Shown here: positions 33,952-46,068 of the stretch, one piece after another
Layout of the letters: every line of letters starts with the position of its first letter
Numbering within the stretch: position 1 is the stretch's first letter
Assembly: GCA_905221605.1 (NCBI GenBank)
Contig: CAJNDS010002525.1
Coordinates: 316,476 to 380,475 of the forward strand
Direction: 5' to 3'
Source: Symbiodinium natans
Taxonomy: Eukaryota > Sar > Dinophyceae > Suessiales > Symbiodiniaceae
DNA length: 64,000 bases
Notes under the pieces: generated by a model
Database searches by the model: none
Told to the model about the DNA's origin: nothing
The model's input: only the letters and a program-made list of their open reading frames with translations
Position numbers and translations under genes: made by a program

Positions 33952-34299
33952 CTGCAATCAACAAACGCAAGCGCTCGTGGCCGCAGCCGGGTCTAAGTTG
34001 AAGCCCTAAACCCTAAACCGACCCTAAGCCCCAAGGCCTAAACCCTAAACCCTAAACCCGACTTCCCGGCTTTTGAGCCACCTGCCTAAACCAGAACCTA
34101 CTTGGCGGTTCATGGGGTGGCTAAAGTTGAGGTTAGGAAAGTAGGGTATTTATAGCTAGTTAAGCCGGTTCTGCGTATACATATAACTGCATAAAGCAAT
34201 AATAGTGTGTATTCATTTATGTGTGTAACCGTATTAGGGCATCTAAATGATGATAGCATCACGCACAATAGGCGCCTAAATACTTAGAATAAGGTATAA

Positions 34300-34975
34300 A
34301 GGAGCCACAAGGGAATACTGTTAGCAAACATTACAGGAACCATCAGAAAACACTGGTAGTAATTCTTGAAGAAGCCATAAGCGAATACTGTGAGTAATTC
34401 GCCTCGGCTTCCTGCCGTCTGGAACAAGCAGACCCGGATCGGGCCACGCATTTTTTTTTTTTGGACGCCACCCCCCCCCCAACCCTCCCCCCTCCCCCCC
34501 CCCCCCCCTCCCCCCCCCCACCCCTCCCCCCCCCCCCCCTCCCCCCTCACCCCCCTCTCCCCCCCCCCCAACCCCCCCCTGCCCCCCCCGCCCTTTAACC
34601 CCGCTGCCCTTCCTCGGCTGCCGAGGCGGTGCGCGCAAGCGTTTACAATTATTCAAGAAACCATAAGCGAATACAATTAGTAACTTATTAAAGGAACCAT
34701 AAGGGAATGGTAATAGTAACTTATTAAAGGAACCATAATTAAGGGAAAATAAGAGTAACTTATGAAAGGAACCATAAGGGAATAGTATGAGTAACTTGTT
34801 AAAGGAACCATAAGGGAATACTCTTAGTAACTTATTAAAGGAACCATAAGGGAATGGTAATAGTAACTCAGTAAAGGAACCATAAGGGAATACTACTAGT
34901 AACTTATTCAAGGAACCATAAGGGAACACTATTATTTAGTAATTCTCAAAGGAACCATGAGGGAATACTCTTAGT
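34300..34975. repeat. 36-bp tandem repeat split by a C-rich tract
   Basis: Units of the form AAAGGAACCATAAGGGAATA plus 16 further bases repeat about eight times at 34,678-34,975. Older, diverged units occur at 34,307-34,400 and 34,650. Because 36 is a multiple of three, the minus strand stays open and reads FPYGSFNKLLxx over and over. With no start context or conserved ends I do not call it a gene. Confidence 0.85.
34448..34605. repeat. C-rich low-complexity tract
   Basis: Long runs of C broken by single T or A, inserted in the middle of the 36-bp repeat array. Poly-Pro and poly-Gly frames here are spurious. Such runs are prone to assembly error. Confidence 0.9.
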
Positions 34976-35074
34976 ACTTCTTCCGACCCCTCTACTACGC
35001 CTGGGCTTGCCCCCAGGCGCTCCATGGCTGCTCGCTTGGCTTCATGCCTGGCGCGAGACATCAGGAGGACGAGG

Positions 35075-35495
35075 CTTTAGGGTTTAGATCTTAGGGTTCA
35101 AAGCTTTAGAGTTTTAGGGTGTAGATCTTGGGGTTTAGAGCTTAGGGTTTGGAGTTAGGGGTTTAGATCTTAGGGTTTAGAGCTTATAGGGTTTTGAGAT
35201 TAGGGTTACATCTTAGGGCTTGGGTTTAGAGCTTACAGGGTTTCGAGTTTAGGGTTTACATCTTAGTGTTTGGGTTTAGAGCTTAGAGGGTTTAGAGTTT
35301 AGGGTCTAGATCTTGGGGTTTAGAGCTTAGGGTTTGGAGTTAAGGGTTTAGATCTTAGGGTTTAGAGCTTACAGGGTGCAGAGTTTTGGGTTTAGATCTT
35401 GGGGTTTAGAGTTTAGGGCTTAGATCTTATTTTTGAGCTTAGAGCTTAGGGTTTAAATCGTAGGGTTTAGATCTTAGGGCTTAGGTGTATAGGGT
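35075..35495 (+). repeat. Degenerate telomere-type array with ATCTTAGGG and AGCTTAGGG units
   Basis: Alternating TTTAGATCTTAGGG and TTTAGAGCTTAGGG-like units, about 40 bases per higher-order unit. It looks like a locally amplified variant of TTTAGGG. Confidence 0.75.
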
Positions 35496-35964
35496 GTTTC
35501 GGGTGTCGTCCCCCACCCCCCTCCCCCGTCTCCCTCCCTCCCCCATCTCACCCCCCCACCCCCCCCCCCGCCCCTTCCGCCCTGCCAGACACCTTACGAA
35601 ATTGGGTCTGTTCTAGGTCTAGGTACCCTAATTCAAACCTTAAAAATCAAAGAGCATCCATGTTGTTTTTCTGCTTGCTGCACTTCCGAAACAAGGACCA
35701 GGCAATCTCAGAGGCCGAAGCATGTGAACCCTGAGCCCTAAACCCTAAACCCTAAACCTGAACCCTCAACCCTGAGCCCTAAACCCTAAACCCTTATCAG
35801 GGCTTAAACCTCAAAGTAGCAGCGGGAATGCGAGGCAAGCCAAGCCGGAACCCAAACATGGAAGCAACCATACGGTGTACGGGTAGACATGAGTATATAT
35901 ATATATGTATATATATATGAGAGAGCAACCTTTCGGGTCTATTTAGCTCCTTCCTTTGTTTTAA

Positions 35965-38883
35965 TAAGTGAAATTAAATTAAATTATTTAAATTATTTAA
36001 ATTATTTAATTGACTCCCATTAAATAATTGAGAAAAAATAAATAATTTAAATAAGCAAAATTATTTAATTTATTTAATTGCCTCCCATTAAATAATTTAA
36101 ATAATTTAAATAATTTAAATAAGCAAAATTATTTAAATTATTTAATTTATTTAATTGACCCCTATTAAATAATTTAAACAATTTAAATAATTTAAATAAT
36201 TTAAATAAATTTAATTCCGGGAACTTTCCAGGCCAACCAGCAAAACAATTAAATAATTTAAATCCGACAGCTCAATTAAATGATTTAATTAAACTGCGGG
36301 ATCTAAACTATTTTATTGATTTTTTTTCTGGCTGGTCTGGAAAGTTTCCTGAATTAAATTTATTTAAATTATTTAATTTATTTAAATTATTTAAATTATT
36401 TAATTGACCCCTATTAAATAATTTAAATAATTAAAATAATTTAAATAAGCAAAAATTATTTAAATTATTTAAATTATTTAATTGGCTCCCATTAATTAAT
36501 TTAAATAATTAACATAATTTAAATAAGCAAAATTATTTAAATTATTTAATTTATTTAATTGCCTCCCATTAAATAATTTAAATAATTTAAATAATTTAAA
36601 TAAGCAAAATTATTTAAATTATTTAATTTATTTAATTCACCCCTATTAAATAATTTAAATAATTTAAATAATTTAAATAATTTAAATAAATTTAATTCCG
36701 GTAACTTTCCAGGCCAACCAGCAAAACAATTAAATAATTTAAATTCGACAGCTCAATTAAATAATTTAATTAAACTGCGGGATTTAAATTATTTAATTGA
36801 TTTTTTTCTGGCTGGTCTGGAAAGTTTCCTGAATTAAATTTATTTAATTTATTTAATTTATTTAAATTATTTAAATTATTTAATTGACCCCTATTAAATA
36901 ATTTAAATAATTAAAATAATTTAAATAAGCAAAAATTATTTAAATTATTTAAATTATTTAATTGCCTCCCATTAAATAATTTAAATAATTTAAATAATTT
37001 AAATAATTTAAATAAGCAAGATTATTTAAATTATTTATTTTATTTAATTGACCCTATTAAATAATTTAAATAATTTAAATAATTTAAATAATTTGAATAA
37101 ATTTAATTCCGGGAACTTTCCAGACCAACCAGCAAAACAATTAAATAATTTAAATCCGACAGCTCAATTAAATGATTCAATTAAACTGCGGTATTTAAAT
37201 TATTTAATTGATTTTTTTCTGGCTGGTCTGGAAAGTTTCCTGAATTAAATTTATTTAAATTATTTAATTTATTTAAATTATTTAAATTATTCAATTGACC
37301 CCTATTAAATAATTTAAATAATTAAAATAATTTAAATAAGCAAAAATTATTTAAATTATTTAAATTATTTAATTGACTCCCATTAAATAAAATAATTTAA
37401 ATAAGCAAAATTATTTAAATTATTTAATTTATTTAATTGCCTCCCATTAAATAATTTAAATAATTTTAAATAATTTAAATAAGCAAAATTATTTAAATTA
37501 TTTAATTTATTTAATTCACCCCTATTAAATAATTTAAATAATTTAAATAATTTAAATAATTTAAATAATTTAAATAAATTTAATTCCGGTAACTTTCCAG
37601 GCCAACCAGCAAAACAATTAAATAATTTAAATCCGACAGCTCAATTAAATAATTTAATTAAACTGCGGGATTTAAATTATTTAATTGTTTTTTTTCTGGC
37701 TGGTCTGGAAAGTTTCCTGAATTAAATTTATTTATATTATTTAATTTATTTAATTTATTTAAATTATTTAATTGACCCCTATTAAATAATTTAAATAATT
37801 AAAATAATTTAAATAAGCAAAAATTATTTAAATTATTTAAATTTTTTACTTGACTCCCATTAAATAATTTAAATCATTAAAATAATTTAAATAAGCAAAA
37901 TTATTTAAATTATTTAATTTATTTAATTGCCTCCCATTAAATAATTTAAATAATTTAAATAATTTAAATAAGCAAAATTATTTAAATTATTTAATTTATT
38001 TAATTCACCCCTATTAAATAATTTAAATAATTTAAATAATTTAAATAATTTAAATAAATTTAATTCCGGTAACTTTCCAGGCCAACCAGCAAAACAATTA
38101 AATAATTTAAATTCGACAGCTCAATTAAATATTTTAATTAAACTGCGGGATTTAAATTATTTAATTGATTTTTTTCTGGCTGGTCTGGAAAGTTTCCTGA
38201 ATTAAATTTATTTAAAATATTTAATTTATTTAAATTATTTAAATTATTTAATTGATCCCTATTAAATAATTTAAATAATAAAATAAATTAAATAAGCAAA
38301 AATTATTTAAATTATTTAAATTATTTAATTGACCCCCATTAAATAATTTAAATAATTAAAATAATTTAAATAAGCAAAATTATTTAAATTATTTAATTTA
38401 TTTAATTGACCCCTATTAAATAATTTAAATAATTTAAATAATTTAAATAATTTAAATAAATTTAATTCCGGGAACTTTCCAGGCCAACCAGCAAAGCAAT
38501 TAAATAATTTAAATCCGACAGCTCAATTAAATGATTTAATTAAACTGCGGGATTTAAATTATTTAATTGATTTTTTTTCTGGCTGGTCTGGAAAGTTTCC
38601 TGAATTAAATTTATTTAAATTATTTAATTTATTTAAATTATTTAAATTATTTAATTGACCCCTATTAAATAATTTAAATAATTAAAATATTTTAAATAAG
38701 CAAAAATTATTTAAATTATTTAAATTATTTAATTGCCTCCCATTAAATAATTTAAATAATTTAAATAATTTAAATAAGCAAGATTATTTAAATTATTTAT
38801 TTTATTTAATTGACCCTATTAAATAATTTAAATAATTTAAATAATTTAAATAATTTAAATAACTTAAATAAATTTAATTCTGG
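35965..38883. repeat. AT-rich higher-order satellite with an inverted repeat per unit
   Basis: Built from AAATTATTT / AAATAATTT monomers. A GC-containing segment recurs: AACTTTCCAGGCCAACCAGC, about 100 bases of AT-rich loop with CGACAGCTCAATTAAAT and AACTGCGG, then the inverted partner GCTGGTCTGGAAAGTTTCCT. The marker AACTTTCCAG starts near 36,222, 36,703, 37,114, 37,591, 38,071 and 38,473, with a last partial at 38,886. The units are therefore of two sizes, about 480 and about 405-415 bases. No coding potential. Confidence 0.95.
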
Positions 38884-39360
38884 GGCCTTTCCAGACCAGT
38901 CACCAGACCCCTCTCCCCCTCCCCGCAGCTACCCCCCCCCCCCCCGAACTGGGGCTGGGCCAGGGCCGGAGGGGGTGAGGGCTGGAGCTGGGCGGTGGCG
39001 CTGGAGAGTGGTGGGGGGGTCGGGGGGTGGGGGGGTGGGGGGGGTGGAGAGCCAGCTTGGCGCGCGTGGAGGGGGGGGTGTTGGGCTTCTGGGGTGGGCT
39101 GGAGGGGCCCCCACCCCCCCCGCCCTTCCCCTGCCATCCCTTTCCCACTCTTTCAAGGGCTGAGCTGAAGAGCTGGAGCTGGGGTGGGCTGGTCTGGGGC
39201 CGGTGGCGCTGGAGAGCGGAGAGGGGTTGAAGGAGCTGGGCTGGCCGAAGGGTGGAGGGGCTGGAGAGCCAGCTCGGGGTGGAGGGTGGGCCAGGGAGGG
39301 TCAAGGGGGCCAAGGCCCTGGCACAGGGCTGGGCACCCCCCCCAACCACCACCCCTCTTT
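38884..39360. repeat. GC-rich low-complexity region
   Basis: G-runs and GCTGGAGCTGGG-like repeats give long open frames on all phases by composition alone. No conserved domain or credible start, so no gene is called. Confidence 0.8.
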
Positions 39361-39519
39361 CTCTCACCATCCAAAAAGAGTTTAAACAAAAAAAACGTTT
39401 TTCTCTTCACCAACCCTCCCCCATCCCTCTCCACCATCAAACGCCCTCACCATGCCTACTCCCCCAGCTCACTTTTCACTCCCTCACGTTCTCAACCGCT
39501 TCCACACATTAATCAGCTG

Positions 39520-39870
39520 CTTTACCCTATCATCTTCTTATCATCTTTTATCATATTTTATCATCTCTCATATTATCTCTTTTTATTATCTTCCATCATG
39601 TTTAATCATCTTCATATGCTTTTCTTATCATCTTCATATCATCTTTTTATCATCCTTTATCATCTTTTTTGTCATCTTTTATCATCTTTTAATCGGGTCA
39701 AAATTCGGGATCTCATTTGGAAAGCATCCTTATCTGAATCATCTTCTATCGTTATCATCCTTTATCATTTTTTATCATCTTTTTATCACCTTTTATCACC
39801 TTTTATCATCTTTTATCATCTTTTATCATCTTTATCATCTTTTATCATCTTTTGCCATCTTCATATAATA
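39520..39870 (+). repeat. (TTTTATCATC)n tandem repeat
   Basis: Units of 9-11 bases around TTTTATCATC repeat for about 350 bases, broken once near 39,695-39,745 by a unique insert. The frames read Ile/Ser/Phe/His repeats and are not genes. Confidence 0.9.
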
Positions 39871-39945
39871 GTCTTATAATCGTTTTGTAGTCTTTTTTTT
39901 CGTAATCTTTAAGATCCTGTGGTCTCTAGGTAATTAATTTTTTTG

Positions 39946-41149
39946 GAGTGGTTCTAAGTCTTGCTTATCGGGGGGTAAGTGTTCGTAAGTTTCGAGAAGC
40001 AAATATATATATATATATGTGTAACACTGAATTTCAAACCCCCTTAAACCCTTAAAGGCTGCGTATGTGGGGTGGTTCTAAGTCTTGCTTATCGGGGGGT
40101 AAGTGTTCGTAAGTTTCAAGAAGCAAATATATATGTAACACTGAATTACAAACCCCCTTGAACCCTTAAAGGCTGCGTATGTGGGGTGGTTCTAAGTCTT
40201 GCTTATCGGGGGGTAAGTGTTCGTAAGTTTCAAGAAGCAAATATTTTTGCAACACTGAATTTTAAACCCCCTTAAACCCTTAAAGGCTGCGTATGTGGGG
40301 TGGTTCTAAGTCTTGCTTATCGGGAGGTAAGTGTTCGTAAGTTTCAAGAAGCAAATATATATGTAACACTGAATTTCAAACCCCCTTGAACCCTTAAAGG
40401 CTGCGTATGTGGGGTGGTTCTAAGTCTTGCTTATCGGGGGGTAAGTGTTCGTAAGTTTCAAGAAGCAAATATATATGCAACACTGAATTTTAAACCCCCT
40501 TAAACCCTTAAAGGCTGCGTATGTGGGGTGGTTCTAAGTCTTGCTTATCGGGGGGTAAGTGTTCGTAAGTTTTAAGAAGCAAATATATATGTAACACTGA
40601 ATTTCAAACCCCCTTGAACCCTTAAAGGCTGCGTATGTGGGGTGGTTCTAAGTCTTGCTTATCGGGGGGTAAGTGTTCGTAAGTTTCAAGAAGCAAATAT
40701 ATATGCAACACTGAATTTTAAACCCCCTTAAACCCTTAAAGGCTGCGTATGTGGGGTGGTTCTAAGTCTTGCTTATCGGGGGGTAAGTGTTCGTAAGTTT
40801 CAAGAAGCAAATACAAATGAAACCCTGAATTTTAACCCCCCTTAAACCCTTAAAGGCTGCGTATGTGGGGTGGTTCTAAGTCTTGCTTATCGGGGGGTAA
40901 GTGTTCGTAAGTTTCAAGAAGCAAATATATATGTAACCCTGAATTTTAAACCCCCTTAAGCCCTTAAAGGCTGCGTATGTGGGGTGGTTCTAAGTCTTGC
41001 TTATCGGGGGGTAAGTGTTCGTAAGTTTCAAGAATCAAATATATATGTAACCCTGAATTTTAACCCCCCTTAAACCCTTAAAGGCTGCGTATGTGGGGTG
41101 GTTCTAAGTCTTGCTTATCGGGGGGTAAGTGTTCGTAAATTTCAAGAAG
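39946..41149 (+). repeat. 114-bp tandem repeat, about 10.6 copies
   Basis: Each unit starts GGTGGTTCTAAGTCTTGCTT and contains GTAAGTGTTCGTAAGTTTC, ATATATATG and CCTTAAAGGCTGCGTATG. Starts after the first unit are at 40,071, 40,185, 40,299, 40,413, 40,527, 40,641, 40,755, 40,869, 40,983 and 41,097, exactly 114 apart. The first unit is 125 because of a longer AT run. The last stops within GTTCGTAA at 41,149, where the composition of the next region begins. Confidence 0.95.
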
Positions 41150-41833
41150 CTGTGAGGGTTCCAGGTCTTGCTTGTCGCGGCCAACCCCACTCGGTCCTCA
41201 ACAGGGAGACTCTCCAGGCTTTCGGCAAGACACCCGCGAAGCCTGAAACCCGAAATTCCCAAAAATCTGTGCTCATGCCTCCCGGCGCGCGACATACCCC
41301 GTTACAAGTGCGTTACATACCCGCGACAGACCAAACACAGTCCATTGCGACATCTGCGTAAGCAACGTGCGCCCCAAATAGACGCATTATCGTCCTACCC
41401 CAATGCGCCCTGAGACCCTTTTTAGTGCATGAATATAATATAATATAATATAGTATAATATATATTATAATAGAGCATGATACGAACGTGCGCGCGACAG
41501 CGGGCTGTAACTAGCCGGGCGTTACAGAGGTCTGTCACAGGTGGGCGCGGGCCGCGACAACCGGGGGTTTAGGCACACAGCCAAATAATGAATATTTATA
41601 CGCAGGTGCGTGCGTGGAGTTCGCAGTCACTTATAAGAAGACATTCTGATGAGGTCGCACTGGCTGGCTTGTGTCCACTTCTGCATTAGCCGCTCTTGTC
41701 AGCCGCTGCGCATGGTGTCAGTGTGCACGCGTGCCATGAACAATAGGACTGTCCCTGCGGATAGCATTGCGTACGAAACCTGCAGCCATTTTCAACAGCC
41801 CTCCCGGCCTCACGCTTCATAAGTTGCTCTACC

Positions 41834-42460
41834 ATGCCTGCTCGTAGTGCAGAAGCCAATCGCCTTTTGCTTCGTGAGATTCGCGCAAAATTCCGCCGTC
41901 AGTGTGGTAATCTTCGCGAGACCATCAAGAAGCAAAGCAAGAAGGCTCACAAAACAAAGAATGCGCTACGCGTGGTGGAGAGCAAGCTGAAGGAAGCAGA
42001 TGAAACTCTGTCAGAAGATGTATCATCTTGCGACTCCCTAATTGGGACGAGTAGTGATGAAACTTCTTCCGACAGCAGTTCAGAAGCCGAAGTGGTTGCA
42101 CCCGCAGCAGCCGCTGCCAAGGCGAAGATGGCTAAGGAGCCAGCCGAGGCAAAGGCAAACAAGCAGGAGGTGGCGGGGAAGAAGAAGTCGCCAGCTAAGC
42201 CAAAGAAAGAAGACGAGGCCGGCGAAAAGAAGGAGAAGGCAAAGACCAAGTATCCTATCATACCTCCCGGAGAACACGCCCCCAACCACCGTGGTGCACC
42301 CAACGCGGAGGGCCTTTACTATCCTGGCTATCCTCAAGGACATGACCAGCGATGCGAAGGCTGCGAGCAGTTGCGACGCGGATTCCCGCGAGTATCCAAG
42401 AAACATGAAACCCTTAAGGGGTTGGAATGTCCTTGGCGTGTTCGCGCGGCAAAGAAGTGA
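41834..42460 (+). CDS. Lysine-rich, acidic-serine small protein, unknown
   Basis: A 208-codon frame with an ATG in a plausible context (CTACCATGC). Residues 5-55 are basic with heptad-like spacing and could form a coiled coil. Residues 58-85 are acidic and serine-rich. Residues 90-140 are Ala/Lys/Glu-rich with KKKSPAKPKK, resembling histone-like or nuclear-localised tails. The C-terminus has CEGCEQL and LECPWR Cys pairs. I recognise no family. The layout (basic coil, acidic block, Lys-rich tail, Cys pairs) would suit a chromatin- or nucleic-acid-binding protein, which is inference only. It is the first gene inside the island that lacks telomere-type repeats, and it could be cargo of the large element. 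Confidence 0.6.
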   Translation: MPARSAEANRLLLREIRAKFRRQCGNLRETIKKQSKKAHKTKNALRVVESKLKEADETLSEDVSSCDSLIGTSSDETSSDSSSEAEVVAPAAAAAKAKMAKEPAEAKANKQEVAGKKKSPAKPKKEDEAGEKKEKAKTKYPIIPPGEHAPNHRGAPNAEGLYYPGYPQGHDQRCEGCEQLRRGFPRVSKKHETLKGLECPWRVRAAKK

Positions 42461-43330
42461 TTGCTCCACCAGCGCAGAAAAACACTGCAGATACTCTGAC
42501 GACAGTAAGCAGTCATCCACGTAGAGTATCTGGTGTGTGAAGTGGTATGATGACAACGTGACATGCCAGGTAGACAATACACCCGCTGGTATCTCGGCCG
42601 CAAGGTTCAAGTCTATGTTATTCAACGCATGAAGAGTATTCATATATTAAAAAATATTATAATACATAACATATATATATATATGTAGACGTATCTCTGC
42701 AGTGTACCGTGAAGAAGATATGTTTCACATATCTAATCAATCCTTACGCCGAATTTTATAAACCCTTCCCGTCACAACACTCCCCTCGCCCCCTCTACAT
42801 GCCACTTTCCTCATCTGCTTCCCTGGTCTTCCTTAAGCCCAGAAACCAACCCAGGGCCATGCCGCGATGAGCATGTGGAACCATTGAGGAGGGGGGAGGG
42901 GTATAGGGCTCGCCGCGCCTGCATAGCATACATTTGTCAATATGATATATATATATATGTGTATGTATATATGTATATATTATATATGACATAACATAAT
43001 GTCAACTTAATTATATCGCAGGCGACTACCGCCTGCTAAGATTGCGACGTTTATATTTTTATGGATGCGATAAAAACGCGCGTAGCTGAGTGTCGTTCGT
43101 TATGTTTTTCAGATTGTCAACATGTTGTTTTAATTTAGTGTATGACTACAATTAAATTAAATAAACTCAGATAAAAATCAAATGTCTAAGATCGAATGCT
43201 GATTTCACGACCTAAAGGACATCCTCAAATAGGCCCTGACATAAAGTGACATGAAGCGCTACAAGCGAAATCATTGCATGTATGACTATATATCTAACGA
43301 TGAACACACCTGCAGTACGAACTTACCTGT
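42461..43330. other. Gene-free AT-rich stretch
   Basis: Contains AT microsatellites (near 42,670 and 42,945) and AT-rich unique sequence. Short frames on both strands lack codon bias, and nothing else was recognised. Confidence 0.6.
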
Positions 43331-43338
43331 GGCGTACT

Positions 43339-44900
43339 GACTTCCATTTAGCTCAACTTTGAACACGTGCTCCCGGAAGTCTTGACCACTATGACGCCTG
43401 CAAAACTCTGTTAAGCAGTCTCGCGCTTAGCGCAACAACTATTACATTTTCGATCTCTTTAGTCTTGTAGAACTCAGCCTTCATCGCTTGCTACAGATTC
43501 TCACGAATGTTTCCTTACTTGGGCCTACGATTCACAGCATGTCGTCACGACTGCAGGAACTAGCGTTGCAGGTCTCTGTGTAGAGTTTCGGACTTTGAGC
43601 AAATAACGGTCGACCTTACATTATCTACCTCACATATTTCAGACTATCTTTGCCCCAGGATGTCGACAAACACATATGTGTTCTCGTCCAGCCTTCAAGA
43701 TGTTGAGGTCTTGATCATGTGCTGGTGAAGAATGTTATCGTTCGACGAAGATGGGCGCAAGCCCAAGCTTTTATAAGTTCATCAGTGATAGATTCGCGCA
43801 GGACGATCACACTTACAATACCAAGACTTTAAGTTCATCAGTGATAGATTTCGCGCAGGACGATCACACTTACAATACCAAGACTGTATAAACTGATCTA
43901 ATACTGACACTTGGCTAAGAGCCTTAAGGCCGATTTCATTGCCGATATCACATATTCGAAGAATTCCCTAGCATAAAGCACTGCGATCATGATCAGTGCA
44001 TGCATAACTAGCGAGCCAGGCCGTTTTGCAGCGCGGATTCCTCATGGCGGACTGACTTGCGTGGAACTCAGCACGTTTGCGTAGATAGACGTGTTTCTGA
44101 AGCACATGCTTCAGGACGTTTCCACAAGTATGACGTCTGCAAAGCGTGAAAACGTCAAAGCGAGCTCGTCTGCAGTCGTTAAGTAGTCTCACGCTTCGCC
44201 TAACAACTTTTAACTTTTCGAACTCTAGGGTAGCATGGTGCTCAGACCTCAGCATTTGTGCATATTGTTAAAGTGTTGTTACTTGAGCCTATGTTTGACA
44301 GCATGTCGTCACGACTGCAGGACATAGCTTTGCAAGCAGTTAACTCAATTCTATGTGCAGAGTTTCGGCTTTTGAGCAAACAGCAATTCGGATTACCTTC
44401 GCCACCTCGCATATTTCAGGCCGCTTTTGCCTCAGCATAAGAAGAGCTGTCTCGTGGTCGAAAAAAACAGAGATGTATTCTCGTCCAGCCTTGAAGAGTC
44501 TCAGGTCCTGATCATGCGCTGGTCGCACATGCAGTGGTTCAACGAAGACGAGCACAAGCCCGAGCTTTCAAGTGATAGTTTCGCACCGGACGATCACACT
44601 TACAATAGTAAGACTGTATAAACTCATCTAAGGGCCAAGGCCGATCTCACGGCCGAAGTCACATCTTCGAAGAGTTCCCTGGCAAAAGCCGCTACGATCA
44701 GCATCAGGGTACGCATAACTGACAAGAAGGCCGTCCTGCAGTGCGGATTCCTCGATGGCGGACCGACTTGCATGGAACTCAGCACGTTTGCTTAGAAATG
44801 TTACTCCTTAAGAAACATGTGCTGTCAGGAGGTCTTCCACCGTCATGACGCCTGCAGAGTTTTTGAAGAAGTCTGACGCTTAACTAAGCAACGACATCAT
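43339..44900 (+). repeat. Tandem duplication of about 711 bp with exon-like content
   Basis: Two diverged full units (about 43,339-44,060 and 44,060-44,773) and the start of a third share TGGAACTCAGCACGTTTGC, ATGACGxCTGCAAA, GCATGTCGTCACGACTGCAG, CTCGTCCAGCCTT and CGATCACACTTACAATA. In unit two, coding-like pieces read MSSRLQDIALQAVNSILCAE (from 44,303) and MRWSHMQWFNEDEHKPELSS (from 44,514). The matching pieces in unit one carry stops. Unit one also holds a local duplication of about 56 bp (43,776-43,884). They look like duplicated small exons or gene remnants of unknown function. Confidence 0.6.
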
Positions 44901-45194
44901 TGGATTCACGTAACAACATCACACATCTTACTATTGAGGCTTCAGGCAGCTGAGTCGTCTCAGTGCCTAGAGCGCCAGACCCAGGTTCTTGTTGCGCGTG
45001 AATCGCTCATAAATTAACATGCGAGAATTGCTTAGGCCTACAACGAATGTTCCGCCAGCTTCACGCAAGAAGAACCTCTCGAAGTGCCTGCGTCTCAGTT
45101 TTTTAAGTACAGCAGCATCTGTGTGCGATCTTTTCTCATGTAGGGCATCTGGACTCTGACGGTCGCTGGAGAAGGACTTAAACAACCTCTTATC

Positions 45195-45640
45195 GTCTAG
45201 ACGTGTTGTTGCACACGCATCTTGCCAGGACCCAGCACATGACCAACACGCCTGCGTCGCTTGATGAGAATATGATTAAGTGCGCAGAATTTTAAATAAT
45301 CACTTAGAACGTAATCGTCCGTTGTCAGAACCAGGCAACCCAGCGAGTCCCTGATGGTACCGAAGAATGAGCGTGGAACTCATTATTTATGTTTAGCAAC
45401 TAATTATTTGGCATGCGCTTATCGTTCCGGCGTGTTGTGGCATACGCATCCTGGCAGGACCCAGCACGTGACCAGCGCGCTTGCGTCGCTTGATGAGAAT
45501 GTGATTAAGTGAGCAGGGTTCTGATGAATTGCTTGAAAAGTAATAAACGGGGACCAGAACGAGGCAAGCCATCGACTCCCCGACGGTTGCGAAGAATGAG
45601 TGTGGAACTCAATATGTATTTATATCATCGATATGTTTAG
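45195..45640 (+). repeat. Tandem duplication of about 229 bp
   Basis: CAGGACCCAGCAC at 45,226 and 45,455 starts two copies that share TGCGTCGCTTGATGAGAAT, CAGAACxAGGCAA and GAAGAATGAGxGTGGAACTC. The last motif is also present in the 711-bp units, so the two repeat systems are related. No coding frame persists. Confidence 0.65.
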
Positions 45641-45822
45641 CATGCATTTCTTCCCAAAGAACTACGCCTCATAAACCAGGAAGATGCCCATTGAAGCCTT
45701 GTCGGACGCTTTGGCAACATCTACGCATATTGACAAGCTCCTCCAAGTTGAGCGCCGCGCTGAGTTGTGCTGCAATTAGAAAAGCAAATTCACATTGCTA
45801 CAATGCTGCCTGCATGACTGAG

Positions 45823-46068
45823 CAGGTTGACAGCGTCGCTCGCGTGCGCCATACTTTTAGATTGAAAGAGCACGCACGTGAACGTGCAAAGTGTTGCGTC
45901 GCTCGTGAGTTTGCCGAACAGGTTCAGCGACATGCCATTCATCCAGGCCGACATGTCGCTCCTGAAGTCGACCGAGCCCACCTGTCTCTGGACTTAATGA
46001 ATCAACTCCAGAATATGTTGCGTATTCTGCATGTGTTTCACAAGGGATCGCCACTGGCTTCTGCGTGA
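45823..46068 (+). other. Possible exon
   Basis: After a GAGCAG edge, an 82-codon frame reads VDSVARVRHTFRLKEHARER and continues with a helical, His- and Arg-rich stretch (MNQLQNMLRILHVFHKG) to TGA. Codon bias is moderate. It could be an exon of an upstream gene of the island. Function unknown. Confidence 0.3.

Larger units (their letters stand above)
19864..34290. repeat. Interspersed telomere-type repeat mosaic, right part
   Basis: Continues the pattern of the left part after the retrotransposon: TTTAGGG and CCCTAAA arrays, degenerate TTTGGGG and TTTAGAGGG forms, short hairpin repeats and coding-like scraps on both strands. Frames through the arrays give only repeat peptides. Apart from the pieces listed separately I see no gene. 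Confidence 0.85.

Noticed and set aside
34284-34929. Frames of 95-202 codons with poly-Gly and FPYGSF repeats
   Set aside because: They arise from the C-rich tract and the 36-bp satellite. Frame openness follows from composition and unit length, with no conserved ends.
1-35900. A true chromosome end at the left of the window
   Set aside because: The telomere-type tracts are short, switch orientation many times and are followed by unrelated sequence on both sides, so they are internal.
38810-39879. Pro/Gly-rich and Ile/Ser/His-rich frames up to 231 codons
   Set aside because: They cross GC-rich low-complexity and (TTTTATCATC)n repeats and are open on both strands, so they are not credible genes.
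39946-41149. Could the 114-bp array be a CRISPR or a tRNA/5S cluster?
   Set aside because: The whole unit repeats without unique spacers, and no tRNA or 5S promoter boxes or folds were seen. It is a plain tandem satellite.
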